A DNA stretch of 32,631 nucleotides, from positions 1-32,631 of the forward strand of contig DVKM01000099.1 in assembly GCA_018716015.1 (NCBI GenBank), in the 5' to 3' direction. Source of the stretch: Candidatus Enterenecus stercoripullorum. GTDB lineage: Bacteria > Bacillota > Clostridia > Oscillospirales > Oscillospiraceae. A program made the position numbers and the translations under genes. Positions 7,073 through 15,276 of this stretch are shown piece after piece. The stretch's first letter is position 1. Every line of letters begins with the position of its first letter. Below the pieces are notes generated by a model that searched no databases, was not told where the DNA came from, and saw only the letters and a program-made list of their open reading frames with translations.

Positions 7073-7110
7073 CGAAATTCCCCCGCCGCCCGGGGGGAGG
7101 GCGGCAGGGG
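7073..7110 (-). terminator. GC-rich hairpin ending the glycogen operon (weak)
   Basis: Minus-strand pairs CCCC/GGGG and GCCGCC/GGCGGC (7081-7110) are followed by only a short AATTT tail, 18 bases after the pgi stop codon. Confidence 0.5.
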
Positions 7111-7127
7111 AACAGGAAGAGGGCGGA

Positions 7128-8390
7128 TCAGGGACGGCCCAACAGGGCGAACATGTTTTTCTTATAGGCCTCCACGCCGGGCTGGTTAAAGGGGTTGACC
7201 TGAAGTACATGGCCGCTGATGCCACAGGAGAGTTCAAAGAAGTAAAACAGCTCGCCCAGGGTGTGGGCGTCCATATGGGGCATGCGCAGCACCATAGCAG
7301 GCACGCCGCCGTCATGATGGGCGCTCAGAGTGCCCTGGAAAGCCATCTCCCGGACAAAGCTCAGAGGCCTTCCGGTGAGATAGTTCAGGTTGTCCCCATC
7401 ATCCTCACTGTATGGAATTTGCAGGTCGCAGCCGGTGTCGTCCACATAGAGGACGGTCTCCATCAGGATGCGCTCCCCGTCCTGAATATACTGGCCCAGG
7501 GAGTGAAGGTCGGTGGTGAACTGGGCGGAGGCGGGGAAGATACCCTTGCCGTCCTTGCCCTCGGACTCGCCGAACAGTTGCTTGAGCCACTCGCCCACAA
7601 AGGAGTAGGAGGGCTCGTAGTTGCAGAAGATCTCCACCTTCTTGCCCTGGCGGTACAGCAGGTTGCGGGCCGCCACATATTTCCAGACAGGGTTTTCCAT
7701 GGAGCGCTGGTCAAAGCGGTTCATGGCGTCGGCCGCGCCGGCCATCAGCTGGGAAATATCTGTGCCGCCGACAGCGATGGGGAGCAGCCCCACGGCGGTG
7801 AGCACGGAGAAGCGCCCCCCCACCTCGTCGGGGATGACGAAACTCTCCCAGCTGTTTTTGTCTGCCAGAGTTTTCAGCGCGCCTTTGGCTTTGTCCGTGG
7901 TGGCGTAGATGCGGCTGTTGGCCTGGTAGCCATACTGCTGCTCCAGCAACTGCCGGAACAGGCGGAAGGCAATGGCGGGCTCGGTGGTGCCGCCAGATTT
8001 GGAAATCACATTGATGGACCAGCGTTTGCCCTGAATTTTGTCCATGACATGCCGGACCTCATTGGGGCTGAGGGAGCAGCCCACAAAGCAGATCTCAGGG
8101 CCGTTGGAGGGAAAGACCTCCAATGCGGCCCGGGCGCCCAGATAGGAGCCGCCAATGCCGACGACGACCAGTACGTCGGAGTCCTCCCGGATCCTGGCCG
8201 CGGCCTTCTGGATTCGGGCAAATTCCTCCCGGTCATAGTCCTCGGGCAGACGTACCCAGCCGGTGAAATCAGAGCCGGGGGCATTGGGATCGTACAGCTT
8301 TTTGTGGGCGGCGGCCACCTCGTTGGCCATGGCATTCAACTGCTCCTGTGTCACATAAGGCTGCAGCTTTGCCAGATCCAGATTCAGCAT
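7128..8390 (-). CDS. pgi: Glucose-6-phosphate isomerase
   Basis: A 420-residue cytoplasmic enzyme that interconverts glucose-6-phosphate and fructose-6-phosphate. The sugar-phosphate isomerase signatures are present: VVVGIGGSYLGARAALE, the phosphate loop SKSGGTTEPAIAF, GGRFSVLTAVGLLP, FGESEGKDGKGIFPAS with the likely catalytic Glu, and the C-terminal VNPFNQPGVEAYKKNMFA with the conserved Lys. It is slightly shorter than the roughly 450-residue Bacillus type but looks complete. The start ATG is nine bases after AAGGAG. It follows the ROK kinase gene by 55 bases at the end of the glycogen operon, so glucose phosphorylated by that kinase can pass straight into glycolysis, or back towards storage. 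Confidence 0.96.
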   Translation of the reverse strand: MLNLDLAKLQPYVTQEQLNAMANEVAAAHKKLYDPNAPGSDFTGWVRLPEDYDREEFARIQKAAARIREDSDVLVVVGIGGSYLGARAALEVFPSNGPEICFVGCSLSPNEVRHVMDKIQGKRWSINVISKSGGTTEPAIAFRLFRQLLEQQYGYQANSRIYATTDKAKGALKTLADKNSWESFVIPDEVGGRFSVLTAVGLLPIAVGGTDISQLMAGAADAMNRFDQRSMENPVWKYVAARNLLYRQGKKVEIFCNYEPSYSFVGEWLKQLFGESEGKDGKGIFPASAQFTTDLHSLGQYIQDGERILMETVLYVDDTGCDLQIPYSEDDGDNLNYLTGRPLSFVREMAFQGTLSAHHDGGVPAMVLRMPHMDAHTLGELFYFFELSCGISGHVLQVNPFNQPGVEAYKKNMFALLGRP

Positions 8391-8445
8391 AGATGATTTC
8401 TCCTTTTATATGTAGAATAATTGGAATTTCATAGTTATAAAGGTA

Positions 8446-9357
8446 TTATACTTGACAGAAAAACAGCCCGGCTCCCCCATAGATCCCAGCCTGGTTTCCC
8501 AGGATTGCCAGGTCAAAAACGGTGTTGCGGCTGGGGGGAAAGGCCTGTTGCCGGTATGCCTCCTGCACGGGAGTCAAAAGCAGTTCCCCGGCGGCTGAGA
8601 CACCGCCGCCGATGATGAACAGCTCCGGATTGACCACGCAGGCGATGATGGCCGCGGCGGTGCCCAGACAGTGGGCGGCCTCAGTAACCACCCGCTGGGC
8701 ATCGGCGTTACCTTCCCGGGCCGCGTCGAAGACATCCTTGGCGGTGACCCGCTCTCTTTGAGAGAAGGGCGGAAATTCCCTGGCGGCACGAATAATGCCG
8801 GTGGCGGAGGAGGTGACCTCCAGGCAGCCGCGTTTTCCACAGGTGCACTGCCAGTCCTGGTGCCAAGGCATGGGCATGTGGCCCACCTCGCCTCCCGCGC
8901 CCACCGCGCCGGAGACGATGCGGCCGTCTGCGATGACGCCGCCGCCGATGCCGGTGCCCACGGTGAGCATAACCAAATGGCGGTGCCCTCTGCCTGCGCC
9001 CTGCCACATCTCGCCGAACGCGGCCAGATTGGCATCGTTTTCCACCAGGACGGGGAGCCCGGTCCGGCGGCTCAGGCCTTCCGCCACATTGACCACGCCC
9101 CAGCCCAGGTTGACGCAGCCGTGGACGTGGGCGCGGTCGGGCACCGGGCCCGGAACCCCTACGCCGACGCCCACGCATTGGACACCGGGGAATTCTTTCA
9201 GCATCTGCGCAATCTGGCCGGCGATTTCGTCAAACATATCATCAGGATTTTTGGGGGAGGGGAACTCCACATCCTTGACAAGCGTACCCTCCTCATCCAC
9301 CAGACCCATCTTGACGGCGGTGCCGCCGACATCTACGCCAAAACAGACTTTTTTCAT
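8446..9357 (-). CDS. ROK-family glucokinase
   Basis: A 303-residue cytoplasmic kinase expected to phosphorylate free glucose with ATP to glucose-6-phosphate. The ROK layout is clear: N-terminal phosphate-binding DVGGTAVKMG, VENDANLAAFGE with the catalytic Asp, GTGIGGGVIADG, then GEVGHMP and the zinc site CTCGKRGCLE, and a C-terminal FIIGGGVSAAG. There is no N-terminal helix-turn-helix, so it is a kinase and not a ROK repressor. Its ribosome site AAGGAG lies within the last codons of the GH13 gene, three bases separate the two genes, and translation is probably coupled. Glucose released by that hydrolase from glycogen or maltodextrin is the likely substrate. N-acetylmannosamine or fructose kinase activity cannot be excluded from sequence alone. 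Confidence 0.9.
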   Translation of the reverse strand: MKKVCFGVDVGGTAVKMGLVDEEGTLVKDVEFPSPKNPDDMFDEIAGQIAQMLKEFPGVQCVGVGVGVPGPVPDRAHVHGCVNLGWGVVNVAEGLSRRTGLPVLVENDANLAAFGEMWQGAGRGHRHLVMLTVGTGIGGGVIADGRIVSGAVGAGGEVGHMPMPWHQDWQCTCGKRGCLEVTSSATGIIRAAREFPPFSQRERVTAKDVFDAAREGNADAQRVVTEAAHCLGTAAAIIACVVNPELFIIGGGVSAAGELLLTPVQEAYRQQAFPPSRNTVFDLAILGNQAGIYGGAGLFFCQV

Positions 9358-9360
9358 GGT

Positions 9361-11205
9361 TCAGCACTCCTTTTCCAGGACAATGGCTCCACCCCACTGG
9401 TTCAGGACTAGGTTGTCGCCCTCCTGCCGTCCATTGTGGATGAGCAGCAGCTGTCCACACAGCGGCATGGAGAGAGGCTCTGTTCCGCTGTGGGCCAGAA
9501 TGCGCAGGCGCTGACCGTCCAGAAAGCGGATGAAGCTGACAGACTGTATAGGGACAGGCTGAAATTCGATGCCGCCGGTGCGCAGCGCCGGACAATCGTG
9601 CTTGATCCGGCCCAAAGCCTGGTAATAGCCCAAAAGGTCGTGATCCTCCTGGCCCCAAGGATAGCAGCGCCGGTTGAAGGGATCCTCAAACCCCTCCATG
9701 CCCACCTCGTCCCCATAGTAGATACAGGGGGTACCGGGCAGGGTGAACTGGAGCAGCGCGGCCACCTTTTCCCGGGAAACGGCCCAGGCCCGGCCATCGG
9801 GGGAGAGGAGCCGGCCGGCCTTTTCCTCTTTGGAGCCGGAAAAGTTATCCCCCAACGTGGTGAGAATCCGGGGGGTGTCGTGGGTGGACAGGCTGTTCAT
9901 CACGCTGTGAAGCACGAAAGGGGGATAGTGCTCCACGAGGGTCATCACCTGGTGCCGGAACTGATCCCCGCCCTGTCCCGCCATAAAGCTGAGAATGGCG
10001 TTGCGGAAGGGATAGTTCATCACGGAGTCCAGCTCTCCGTCAGAGAAGTACTTTCTGCGCGCCCCATAGCTGATCTTGTTGGAGGCGTCTTCCCATACCT
10101 CCCCCAGCAGCCAGGCGTCGGACTTGATCTCCTTGAGCCGCTTGCGCAGCGCGGCGATGAACGCGTCAGGCAGCTCGTCGGCCACGTCCAGACGGACCCC
10201 GTCGATTCCCAGGCCCAGCCAGTGGGCCAGCACGCTGTTCTCCCCCCGGATGATAAAGTCCAGATAATCCTCATTCATCTCGTTGACGCAGGGCAGGGTA
10301 GTGATGCCCCACCAGGAGGTGTACTGGTCGGGATAGTGTTGGAAATCGTACCAGCTCCGATAGGGAGAATTGGGATCACTCACCGCTCCGTGGCCAAAGA
10401 TGTGCTTTGCGTCAAAGTAGACGCTGTTGCTGCCGGTGTGGGAGAACACGCCGTCCAGAATTACCTTCATGCCCAGCTTGTGGGCGGTGTCACACAGGTG
10501 GGAGAGGTCCGCCTCCGTGCCCAGCATGGGGTCCACCCGCTTGTAGTCCGCAGTGTCATAACGGTGGTTGGAAAAGGCCATGCACACGGGGTTGAGGTAG
10601 ATGCCGTCCACGCCCAGAGACTTCAAATAGGGCAGCTTTGTCTCGATCCCTTTGAGGTTGCCGCCGAAGAAGTCATTGTTCAGAACTTCGCCTTGATCGT
10701 TGGGCTGGTAGTGGGGGGTGTCTCCCCAGCTGTCGTGGACCCAGTAGGGCTCCAGCTTCCCGGTGGGGTCGCATTTCCCCTCCCGGAAAAACCGGTCGGG
10801 GAAGATCTGATATAGCACCGCCCCCTGAAACGCCTCAGGGGTGTGGAAGTACTCGGGGTAGCAGGTGATCTGCCACTGCTCCCCCTCGTTGGCGCGCAGC
10901 CCCGCCTCCCCGGAGCGGAATAAGCTGAACGAGCCGGTGGTGAGCTCCACGTTGAAATAAAAGAAATAGAGGCCCTGCCGGGGGAGGGAGAACTCAGTGC
11001 GGTACTCCCAGTAGTACTCGCTTTCCCCCTCCCGGGTGAAGGACACCCGCATACCGTAGCCGGAGTCACTGCTGATCACTACCTCCAGGTGGTTGAGGGG
11101 ACAGTCCTTGGGCACCTCCACCATCAACTGGCACACCTCATTTCGCTTGAGGCAGCCGAAGGGACGTTTATAGCGCTCTGACAGGCTGTTGAATTGCATT
11201 TCCAT
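9361..11205 (-). CDS. GH13 alpha-glucan hydrolase (neopullulanase/cyclomaltodextrinase-like)
   Basis: A 614-residue enzyme of the alpha-amylase family. The first 130 or so residues form a beta-rich N-terminal domain, as in cyclomaltodextrinases and neopullulanases. The barrel begins at AVLYQIFPDRFF. Conserved regions are DGVFSHTG, GIDGVRLDVADE with the nucleophile Asp, LLGEVWED with the acid/base Glu, and NSLSTHDTPR with the third acidic residue. There is no signal peptide, so it works inside the cell on glycogen branches or imported maltodextrins. No glgX-type debranching gene is in this cluster, so this enzyme may fill that role after GlgP has shortened outer chains. The ATG at 11205 is preferred over a TTG 15 bases upstream because TTTGGAG is nine bases from the ATG. 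It lies between glgP and the ROK kinase. Confidence 0.88.
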   Translation of the reverse strand: MEMQFNSLSERYKRPFGCLKRNEVCQLMVEVPKDCPLNHLEVVISSDSGYGMRVSFTREGESEYYWEYRTEFSLPRQGLYFFYFNVELTTGSFSLFRSGEAGLRANEGEQWQITCYPEYFHTPEAFQGAVLYQIFPDRFFREGKCDPTGKLEPYWVHDSWGDTPHYQPNDQGEVLNNDFFGGNLKGIETKLPYLKSLGVDGIYLNPVCMAFSNHRYDTADYKRVDPMLGTEADLSHLCDTAHKLGMKVILDGVFSHTGSNSVYFDAKHIFGHGAVSDPNSPYRSWYDFQHYPDQYTSWWGITTLPCVNEMNEDYLDFIIRGENSVLAHWLGLGIDGVRLDVADELPDAFIAALRKRLKEIKSDAWLLGEVWEDASNKISYGARRKYFSDGELDSVMNYPFRNAILSFMAGQGGDQFRHQVMTLVEHYPPFVLHSVMNSLSTHDTPRILTTLGDNFSGSKEEKAGRLLSPDGRAWAVSREKVAALLQFTLPGTPCIYYGDEVGMEGFEDPFNRRCYPWGQEDHDLLGYYQALGRIKHDCPALRTGGIEFQPVPIQSVSFIRFLDGQRLRILAHSGTEPLSMPLCGQLLLIHNGRQEGDNLVLNQWGGAIVLEKEC

Positions 11206-11265
11206 GGTTTCAAACTCCAAACGCCGCGGCCAGTCAGAGAGAGCCCCGACAGGGCGCAGATCAGA

Positions 11266-13671
11266 TTACTTCAGATTCCAGATGTTCTGGGCGTACTCCC
11301 GTACAGCCCGGTCGGCGGAGAACAGGCCGGCCTTGGCGGTGTTCACCAGGGACATATTGGTGAAACGTCGCTTGTCGGCATAGATGGCGCTGACGTCCCG
11401 CTGGGCCCGCACATAGTCGTGGAAGTCGGCCAAATTCATATAGGGATCGGCAGTTCCCCTGCTGTTGGTGAGCAGGGAGCGGACGATGTCATCAAACTTC
11501 ATGCCGTGGATGCCGCCTATGAGCAGATCCATCACCGCCTTGAGCTCGGGATCGCTGTGGACATAGTCCATGGGGTTGTAGCCCCGCCGCCACAGATCCT
11601 CCACCTCGCTGGCCTTCAGTCCGAACAGGACGATGTTGTCGTCGCCCACCTGCTCGTGGATCTCCACGTTGGCGCCGTCCAGGGTGCCCAGAGTGATGGC
11701 GCCGTTGATCATCAGCTTCATGTTTCCGGTGCCGCTGGCCTCCTTGCCGGCGATGGAGATCTGCTCGGAAATCTCGGCGGCGGGAATGATCATTTCCGCC
11801 AGGGAGACGTTGTAGTCTTCTAAAAAGATCACCTTCAGCTTGTCCCGGGTGGCGGGGGCGGAGTTGGTCATGTTGGAAACGGCCACAATGAGCTGGATGA
11901 TCTGTTTGGCCATGATATAGCCCGCAGAGGCCTTTGCGGCAAACACAAAGGTGCGGGGCTGGAAGGGGGCGTTGGGGTTGGCCTTGATCTCCAGGTACAT
12001 GTGGAGGATCTGCAGCACGTTGAGCAGCTGCCGCTTGTACTCATGCAGACGCTTGATCTGCACGTCAAACAAGCTCTCCGGATCCACCTGGATGCCGTTG
12101 CGCTTGAGGATCAGATCGCTCAGCCGTACCTTGTTGGCCCGCTTGATCTCCTGCAGCCGCTGGAGCACAGAGGCATCGTCGTAGTACTTCATCAGCTTTT
12201 CCAGCTGGAAGCTGTCGGTGAGGAAGCCGTCCCCGATGAGGTCGCACAGTAGGTCGGTGAGCTCGGGGTTGGACTGGCCCAGCCAGCGCCGGTAGGCGAT
12301 GCCGTTGGTGACGTTGAGGAAACGGCTGGGGTCAATCTGATAGTAGTCGTGGAAAATGCTGTTTTCCAGAATCTCGGTGTGCAGCTTGGACACACCGTTG
12401 ATCTTGTGGCAGGCGGCCAGACAGAGGTTGGCCATGCGGATCTCGCCGTTGTGGACGATGGCCATATAGTTGATCTTGCCCTCGTCGCTGCCGTAGGTTC
12501 CTCGCAGCTTTTCATACAGCCGACGGTTGATCTCGCACACGATCTGGTAGATCCGGGGCAGCTGTTTGGCGAACAGGGATTCGTTCCAGCGCTCCAGAGC
12601 CTCGCTCATCACCGTGTGGTTGGTGTAGGACAGCGTCTTGCAGGTGATGTCCCAGGCCTTGTCCCAGCCGTACTCATACTCGTCCACCAAAAGCCGCATC
12701 AGCTCCGGCACGCACAGAGCGGGATGGGTGTCGTTGATGTGGATGGACACCTTGTCGGCCAGGTTATCCAGGGATTTATACTCCCGCAGGTGCTTTTTCA
12801 GGATGCTCTGCACCGAGGCGGATACCAACAGGTACTGCTGGCGCAGGCGCAGGATTTTGCCCGCCTCATGGTCATCGGCGGGGTAGAGGACCTTGGAGAT
12901 CACCTCGGCCATGGTATCGCCCTCCAGGGCCTTGGCGTAGTCGCCCCGGGAGAAGGCGGACATATCGAAGCTGCGGGGAGACTTGGCGCCCCACAGGATC
13001 AGCTTGTTCACCGCGCCGCTGTGATAGCCGGAGACATACATGTCGTAGGGGATGGCCATCACAGACTGGTAGTTGAGCAGGGCCGCCCGGAACTTGCCGT
13101 TGTCGTCCCAGCTGTGGACCTCGCCCCCCAGCTTGACCTCGACGGCCTCGTCTTCCCGGGGGTTAATCCACACGTCGCCCATGTTCAGCCAGTCGTCTGG
13201 AAACTCCATTTGCCAGCCGTCCACAATCTTCTGCTTGAAGATACCGAACTCATACCGGATGGAGAAGCCGGTGACCGGCAGGGACAGGCTGGACGCGGAA
13301 TCCATATAGCAGGCAGCCAGCCGGCCCAGGCCGCCGTTGCCAAGCCCCGCGTCCGGCTCCATATCGTAAAGGTCGTGGATGTTGACGCCATGCTTGGCCA
13401 GCGCATCGGCAAACTGCTGCTCCATGCCCAGGTTGTACAGGTTGTTGCGCAGGGAAGTGCCCATCAAAAACTCCATGGACATATAGTAAACCTGCTTTTT
13501 ATGCTGCTCGGTCATTTTGCGGCTGTACTCGGCGTTTTTGACCAAAAGCATGTCGTTGATTACATAGCACAGCGCGCGGTAGATCTGCTGGGGGGAAGCG
13601 CTGTCCATATTGCAGCCGTAACGCAGCAGGAGCATTTCATTGATTGCTTTGATGATCTGTTTCTCGTCCAT
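11266..13671 (-). CDS. glgP: Glycogen/alpha-glucan phosphorylase
   Basis: An 801-residue GT35 enzyme that releases glucose-1-phosphate from the ends of alpha-1,4-glucans using phosphate and pyridoxal phosphate. The PLP site is in EASGTGNMKLMINGA, where the Lys of GNMK forms the Schiff base. It is followed by ITLGTLDGANVEI. Other family landmarks are YYMSMEFLMGTSLRNN near the N-terminus, GLGNGGLGRLAACYMDS, HINDTHPAL and FAAKASAGYIMAKQ. Length is normal. The start ATG follows AAAGGAG at good spacing. The gene is in the glycogen operon but has its own promoter over the end of glgA and a 170-base hairpin-rich leader, so breakdown can be controlled apart from synthesis. The long-chain regulatory extensions of animal phosphorylases are absent. 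Confidence 0.97.
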   Translation of the reverse strand: MDEKQIIKAINEMLLLRYGCNMDSASPQQIYRALCYVINDMLLVKNAEYSRKMTEQHKKQVYYMSMEFLMGTSLRNNLYNLGMEQQFADALAKHGVNIHDLYDMEPDAGLGNGGLGRLAACYMDSASSLSLPVTGFSIRYEFGIFKQKIVDGWQMEFPDDWLNMGDVWINPREDEAVEVKLGGEVHSWDDNGKFRAALLNYQSVMAIPYDMYVSGYHSGAVNKLILWGAKSPRSFDMSAFSRGDYAKALEGDTMAEVISKVLYPADDHEAGKILRLRQQYLLVSASVQSILKKHLREYKSLDNLADKVSIHINDTHPALCVPELMRLLVDEYEYGWDKAWDITCKTLSYTNHTVMSEALERWNESLFAKQLPRIYQIVCEINRRLYEKLRGTYGSDEGKINYMAIVHNGEIRMANLCLAACHKINGVSKLHTEILENSIFHDYYQIDPSRFLNVTNGIAYRRWLGQSNPELTDLLCDLIGDGFLTDSFQLEKLMKYYDDASVLQRLQEIKRANKVRLSDLILKRNGIQVDPESLFDVQIKRLHEYKRQLLNVLQILHMYLEIKANPNAPFQPRTFVFAAKASAGYIMAKQIIQLIVAVSNMTNSAPATRDKLKVIFLEDYNVSLAEMIIPAAEISEQISIAGKEASGTGNMKLMINGAITLGTLDGANVEIHEQVGDDNIVLFGLKASEVEDLWRRGYNPMDYVHSDPELKAVMDLLIGGIHGMKFDDIVRSLLTNSRGTADPYMNLADFHDYVRAQRDVSAIYADKRRFTNMSLVNTAKAGLFSADRAVREYAQNIWNLK

Positions 13672-13748
13672 GGTAAACTCCTTTGCCGCCGGGGAAAGGC
13701 CTCCGGCGTCCGTTTAGTTTCAGGACTTGCCCCGGTGATGAAAACTCT

Positions 13749-13784
13749 CACAAGGACAGCCCGCATATGCAGGCTGTCCTTGTG
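13749..13784 (-). terminator. Strong hairpin between glgA and glgP
   Basis: A perfect 13-bp stem, CACAAGGACAGCC (13749-13761) with GGCTGTCCTTGTG (13772-13784), has a loop that itself contains the palindrome GCATATGC. On the minus strand AGAGTTTTC follows. It may end part of the upstream transcript (attenuation) or protect RNA ends after processing. Confidence 0.6.
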
Positions 13785-13794
13785 GAAAATGCAG

Positions 13795-13828
13795 GGGGCA
13801 TCCCGATCAGTCGGTGCGGGATCTCCCC
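13795..13828 (-). promoter_or_regulatory. Second hairpin in the glgP leader
   Basis: CGGGAT (13817-13822) pairs with ATCCCG (13800-13805), extended by CCCC/GGGG across a small internal loop. It is the first stem met by RNA polymerase after the glgP promoter. Confidence 0.5.
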
Positions 13829-13844
13829 GCGGCGCATGCAAATC

Positions 13845-13873
13845 ATTATACCATAGAGCGATAGATTTGCCAA
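13845..13873 (-). promoter_or_regulatory. Internal promoter for glgP, overlapping the glgA stop
   Basis: On the minus strand TTGGCA (13868-13873), a 17-base spacer and TATAAT (13845-13850). The glgA stop codon TAA is part of the -10 box. The transcript would start near 13838, about 165 bases before the glgP ATG. Confidence 0.75.
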
Positions 13874-15276
13874 TACTCCTCCACGGAATGTTTCCAGGAG
13901 CTGTCGTAGGCCATGTCGTTGCGGCGCAGGGTGTCCCAGCGCTGTCCATCGTGGAAGAGGCCTTCGGCCCGGCGCACTGCGTCCAACATGTCGTGGGCGT
14001 TGTAGGTTTTGAAGGTAAAGCCGCGGCCCTCCATAGTCTCCGGGTTCAGGGCGGGGACGGTGTCAAACAGGCCGCCGGTCTCCCGCACCACGGGAATGGT
14101 CCCGTAGCGCATGGCGATCAACTGGGTCAGGCCGCAGGGCTCTTGCTTGGAGGGCATGAGCACGATGTCGCCGCCGGCGTAGGTCTGGTGAGCCAGAGTG
14201 TTGTCAAAGACGATATTGGCGGACATCTTATGGGAGAACCGGGCGGCGTAGTAGCGGAACATGTCCTCATACTGCCGGTCCCCGGTACCGATGACCACCA
14301 ACTGGATGTCGTCCCACATCAGATCATCCATCACCGCCTGGACCAGGTCCAGCCCCTTGTGGCCCACCAGCCGGCTGATCATGATGACCACGGGCACGTC
14401 GTCCCGGCAGGCCAGGCCCAGCTTCTGCTGCAAAAAGCGCTTGTTCTCTAGCTTTTTTTCCGGCTCATCGGCGGTGTAGTTGACATAGAGCAGAGGGTCG
14501 GTAGCAGGGTTGAACACGTCGGTGTCAATGCCGTTAACCACGCCGGACAGCTTGTAGCTGTGGGCCTGAAGCACCTCGTGCAGGCCGTGGGCATAGTAGG
14601 GGTTCTGAATCTCATAGGCGTAGGTGCGGGAGACGGTGCTCACCCGGTCGGACACCAGGATGGCGGCCTTCATCAGGTTGGTGCAGCCGTCGTACTCCAT
14701 GGTGCCTTTCCAGTCCTCCGGCAGGCCCAGGCACTCGTCCACAAAGGAGTTGGGCGCCTTGCCTTGATACTCCATGTTGTGGATGGTGAACAGGGTGCGG
14801 ATGGGCTGATAGGACGCCAGCCCCATGTAGAACGCCCGCAGGAACACCGGGATCAGGGCGGTCTGCCAATCGTTAGCGTGGATCACATCGGGGTACCAGT
14901 CCAGATGCTGCAAAGATTCCAAAACGGCCTTGGAGAAGAAGGCAAAGCGCTCGCCGTCGTCGTAGTAGCCATAGGCGCTGTCCCGATAGAAGTAGTACTC
15001 ATTGTCGATGAAGTAGTAGGTCAGATTGTCCCGGTCGGTGGTGGCCTTGAACACACCGGCGTATACGCTGCGCCAGGACAGGGGGACAAAGAAATGGGTC
15101 ACATACTCGATGTGGAAGTCCGGGTTGTCCTTGATGGCCTTGTAATAGGGGACGAAAACCCGAACGTCGGCGTCGAGGGTATCGCTCAGGGCCTTGGGCA
15201 GCGCCGCGGCCACATCGCCCAGACCGCCGGTTTTCAGGTAGGGGGCCGCCTCGCTGGCGGCAAACAGGATCTTCAT
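13846..15276 (-). CDS. glgA: Glycogen synthase (ADP-glucose type)
   Basis: A 476-residue GT5 enzyme that extends alpha-1,4-glucan chains from ADP-glucose. It starts MKILFAASEAAPYLKTGGLG, with the KTGGLGD nucleotide-sugar loop and Lys15 at the usual place. The C-terminal half has VVIMISRLVGHKG and the retaining-transferase signature PSKQEPCGLTQL with the conserved Glu, followed by GTIPVVRETGGL. Length fits the family. ATG 15276 is chosen because it gives the canonical N-terminus and AAAGGAG precedes it; the open frame further upstream does not match the family. Its start overlaps the glgD stop in an ATGA, so the two are translationally coupled. Confidence 0.97.
   Translation of the reverse strand: MKILFAASEAAPYLKTGGLGDVAAALPKALSDTLDADVRVFVPYYKAIKDNPDFHIEYVTHFFVPLSWRSVYAGVFKATTDRDNLTYYFIDNEYYFYRDSAYGYYDDGERFAFFSKAVLESLQHLDWYPDVIHANDWQTALIPVFLRAFYMGLASYQPIRTLFTIHNMEYQGKAPNSFVDECLGLPEDWKGTMEYDGCTNLMKAAILVSDRVSTVSRTYAYEIQNPYYAHGLHEVLQAHSYKLSGVVNGIDTDVFNPATDPLLYVNYTADEPEKKLENKRFLQQKLGLACRDDVPVVIMISRLVGHKGLDLVQAVMDDLMWDDIQLVVIGTGDRQYEDMFRYYAARFSHKMSANIVFDNTLAHQTYAGGDIVLMPSKQEPCGLTQLIAMRYGTIPVVRETGGLFDTVPALNPETMEGRGFTFKTYNAHDMLDAVRRAEGLFHDGQRWDTLRRNDMAYDSSWKHSVEEYWQIYRSMV

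Noticed and set aside
8445-8450. TATAAT overlapping the ROK kinase stop codon as a pgi promoter
   Set aside because: It mimics the glgA/glgP arrangement, but the sequence 16-18 bases upstream (AGCCGG and shifts) has no resemblance to a -35 box.
13760-13773. 14-base repeat CCCGCATATGCAGG shared with 6872-6885
   Set aside because: One pair of 14-mers in a 32-kb window is close to chance, and the contexts (a tRNA end and a hairpin loop) are unrelated.
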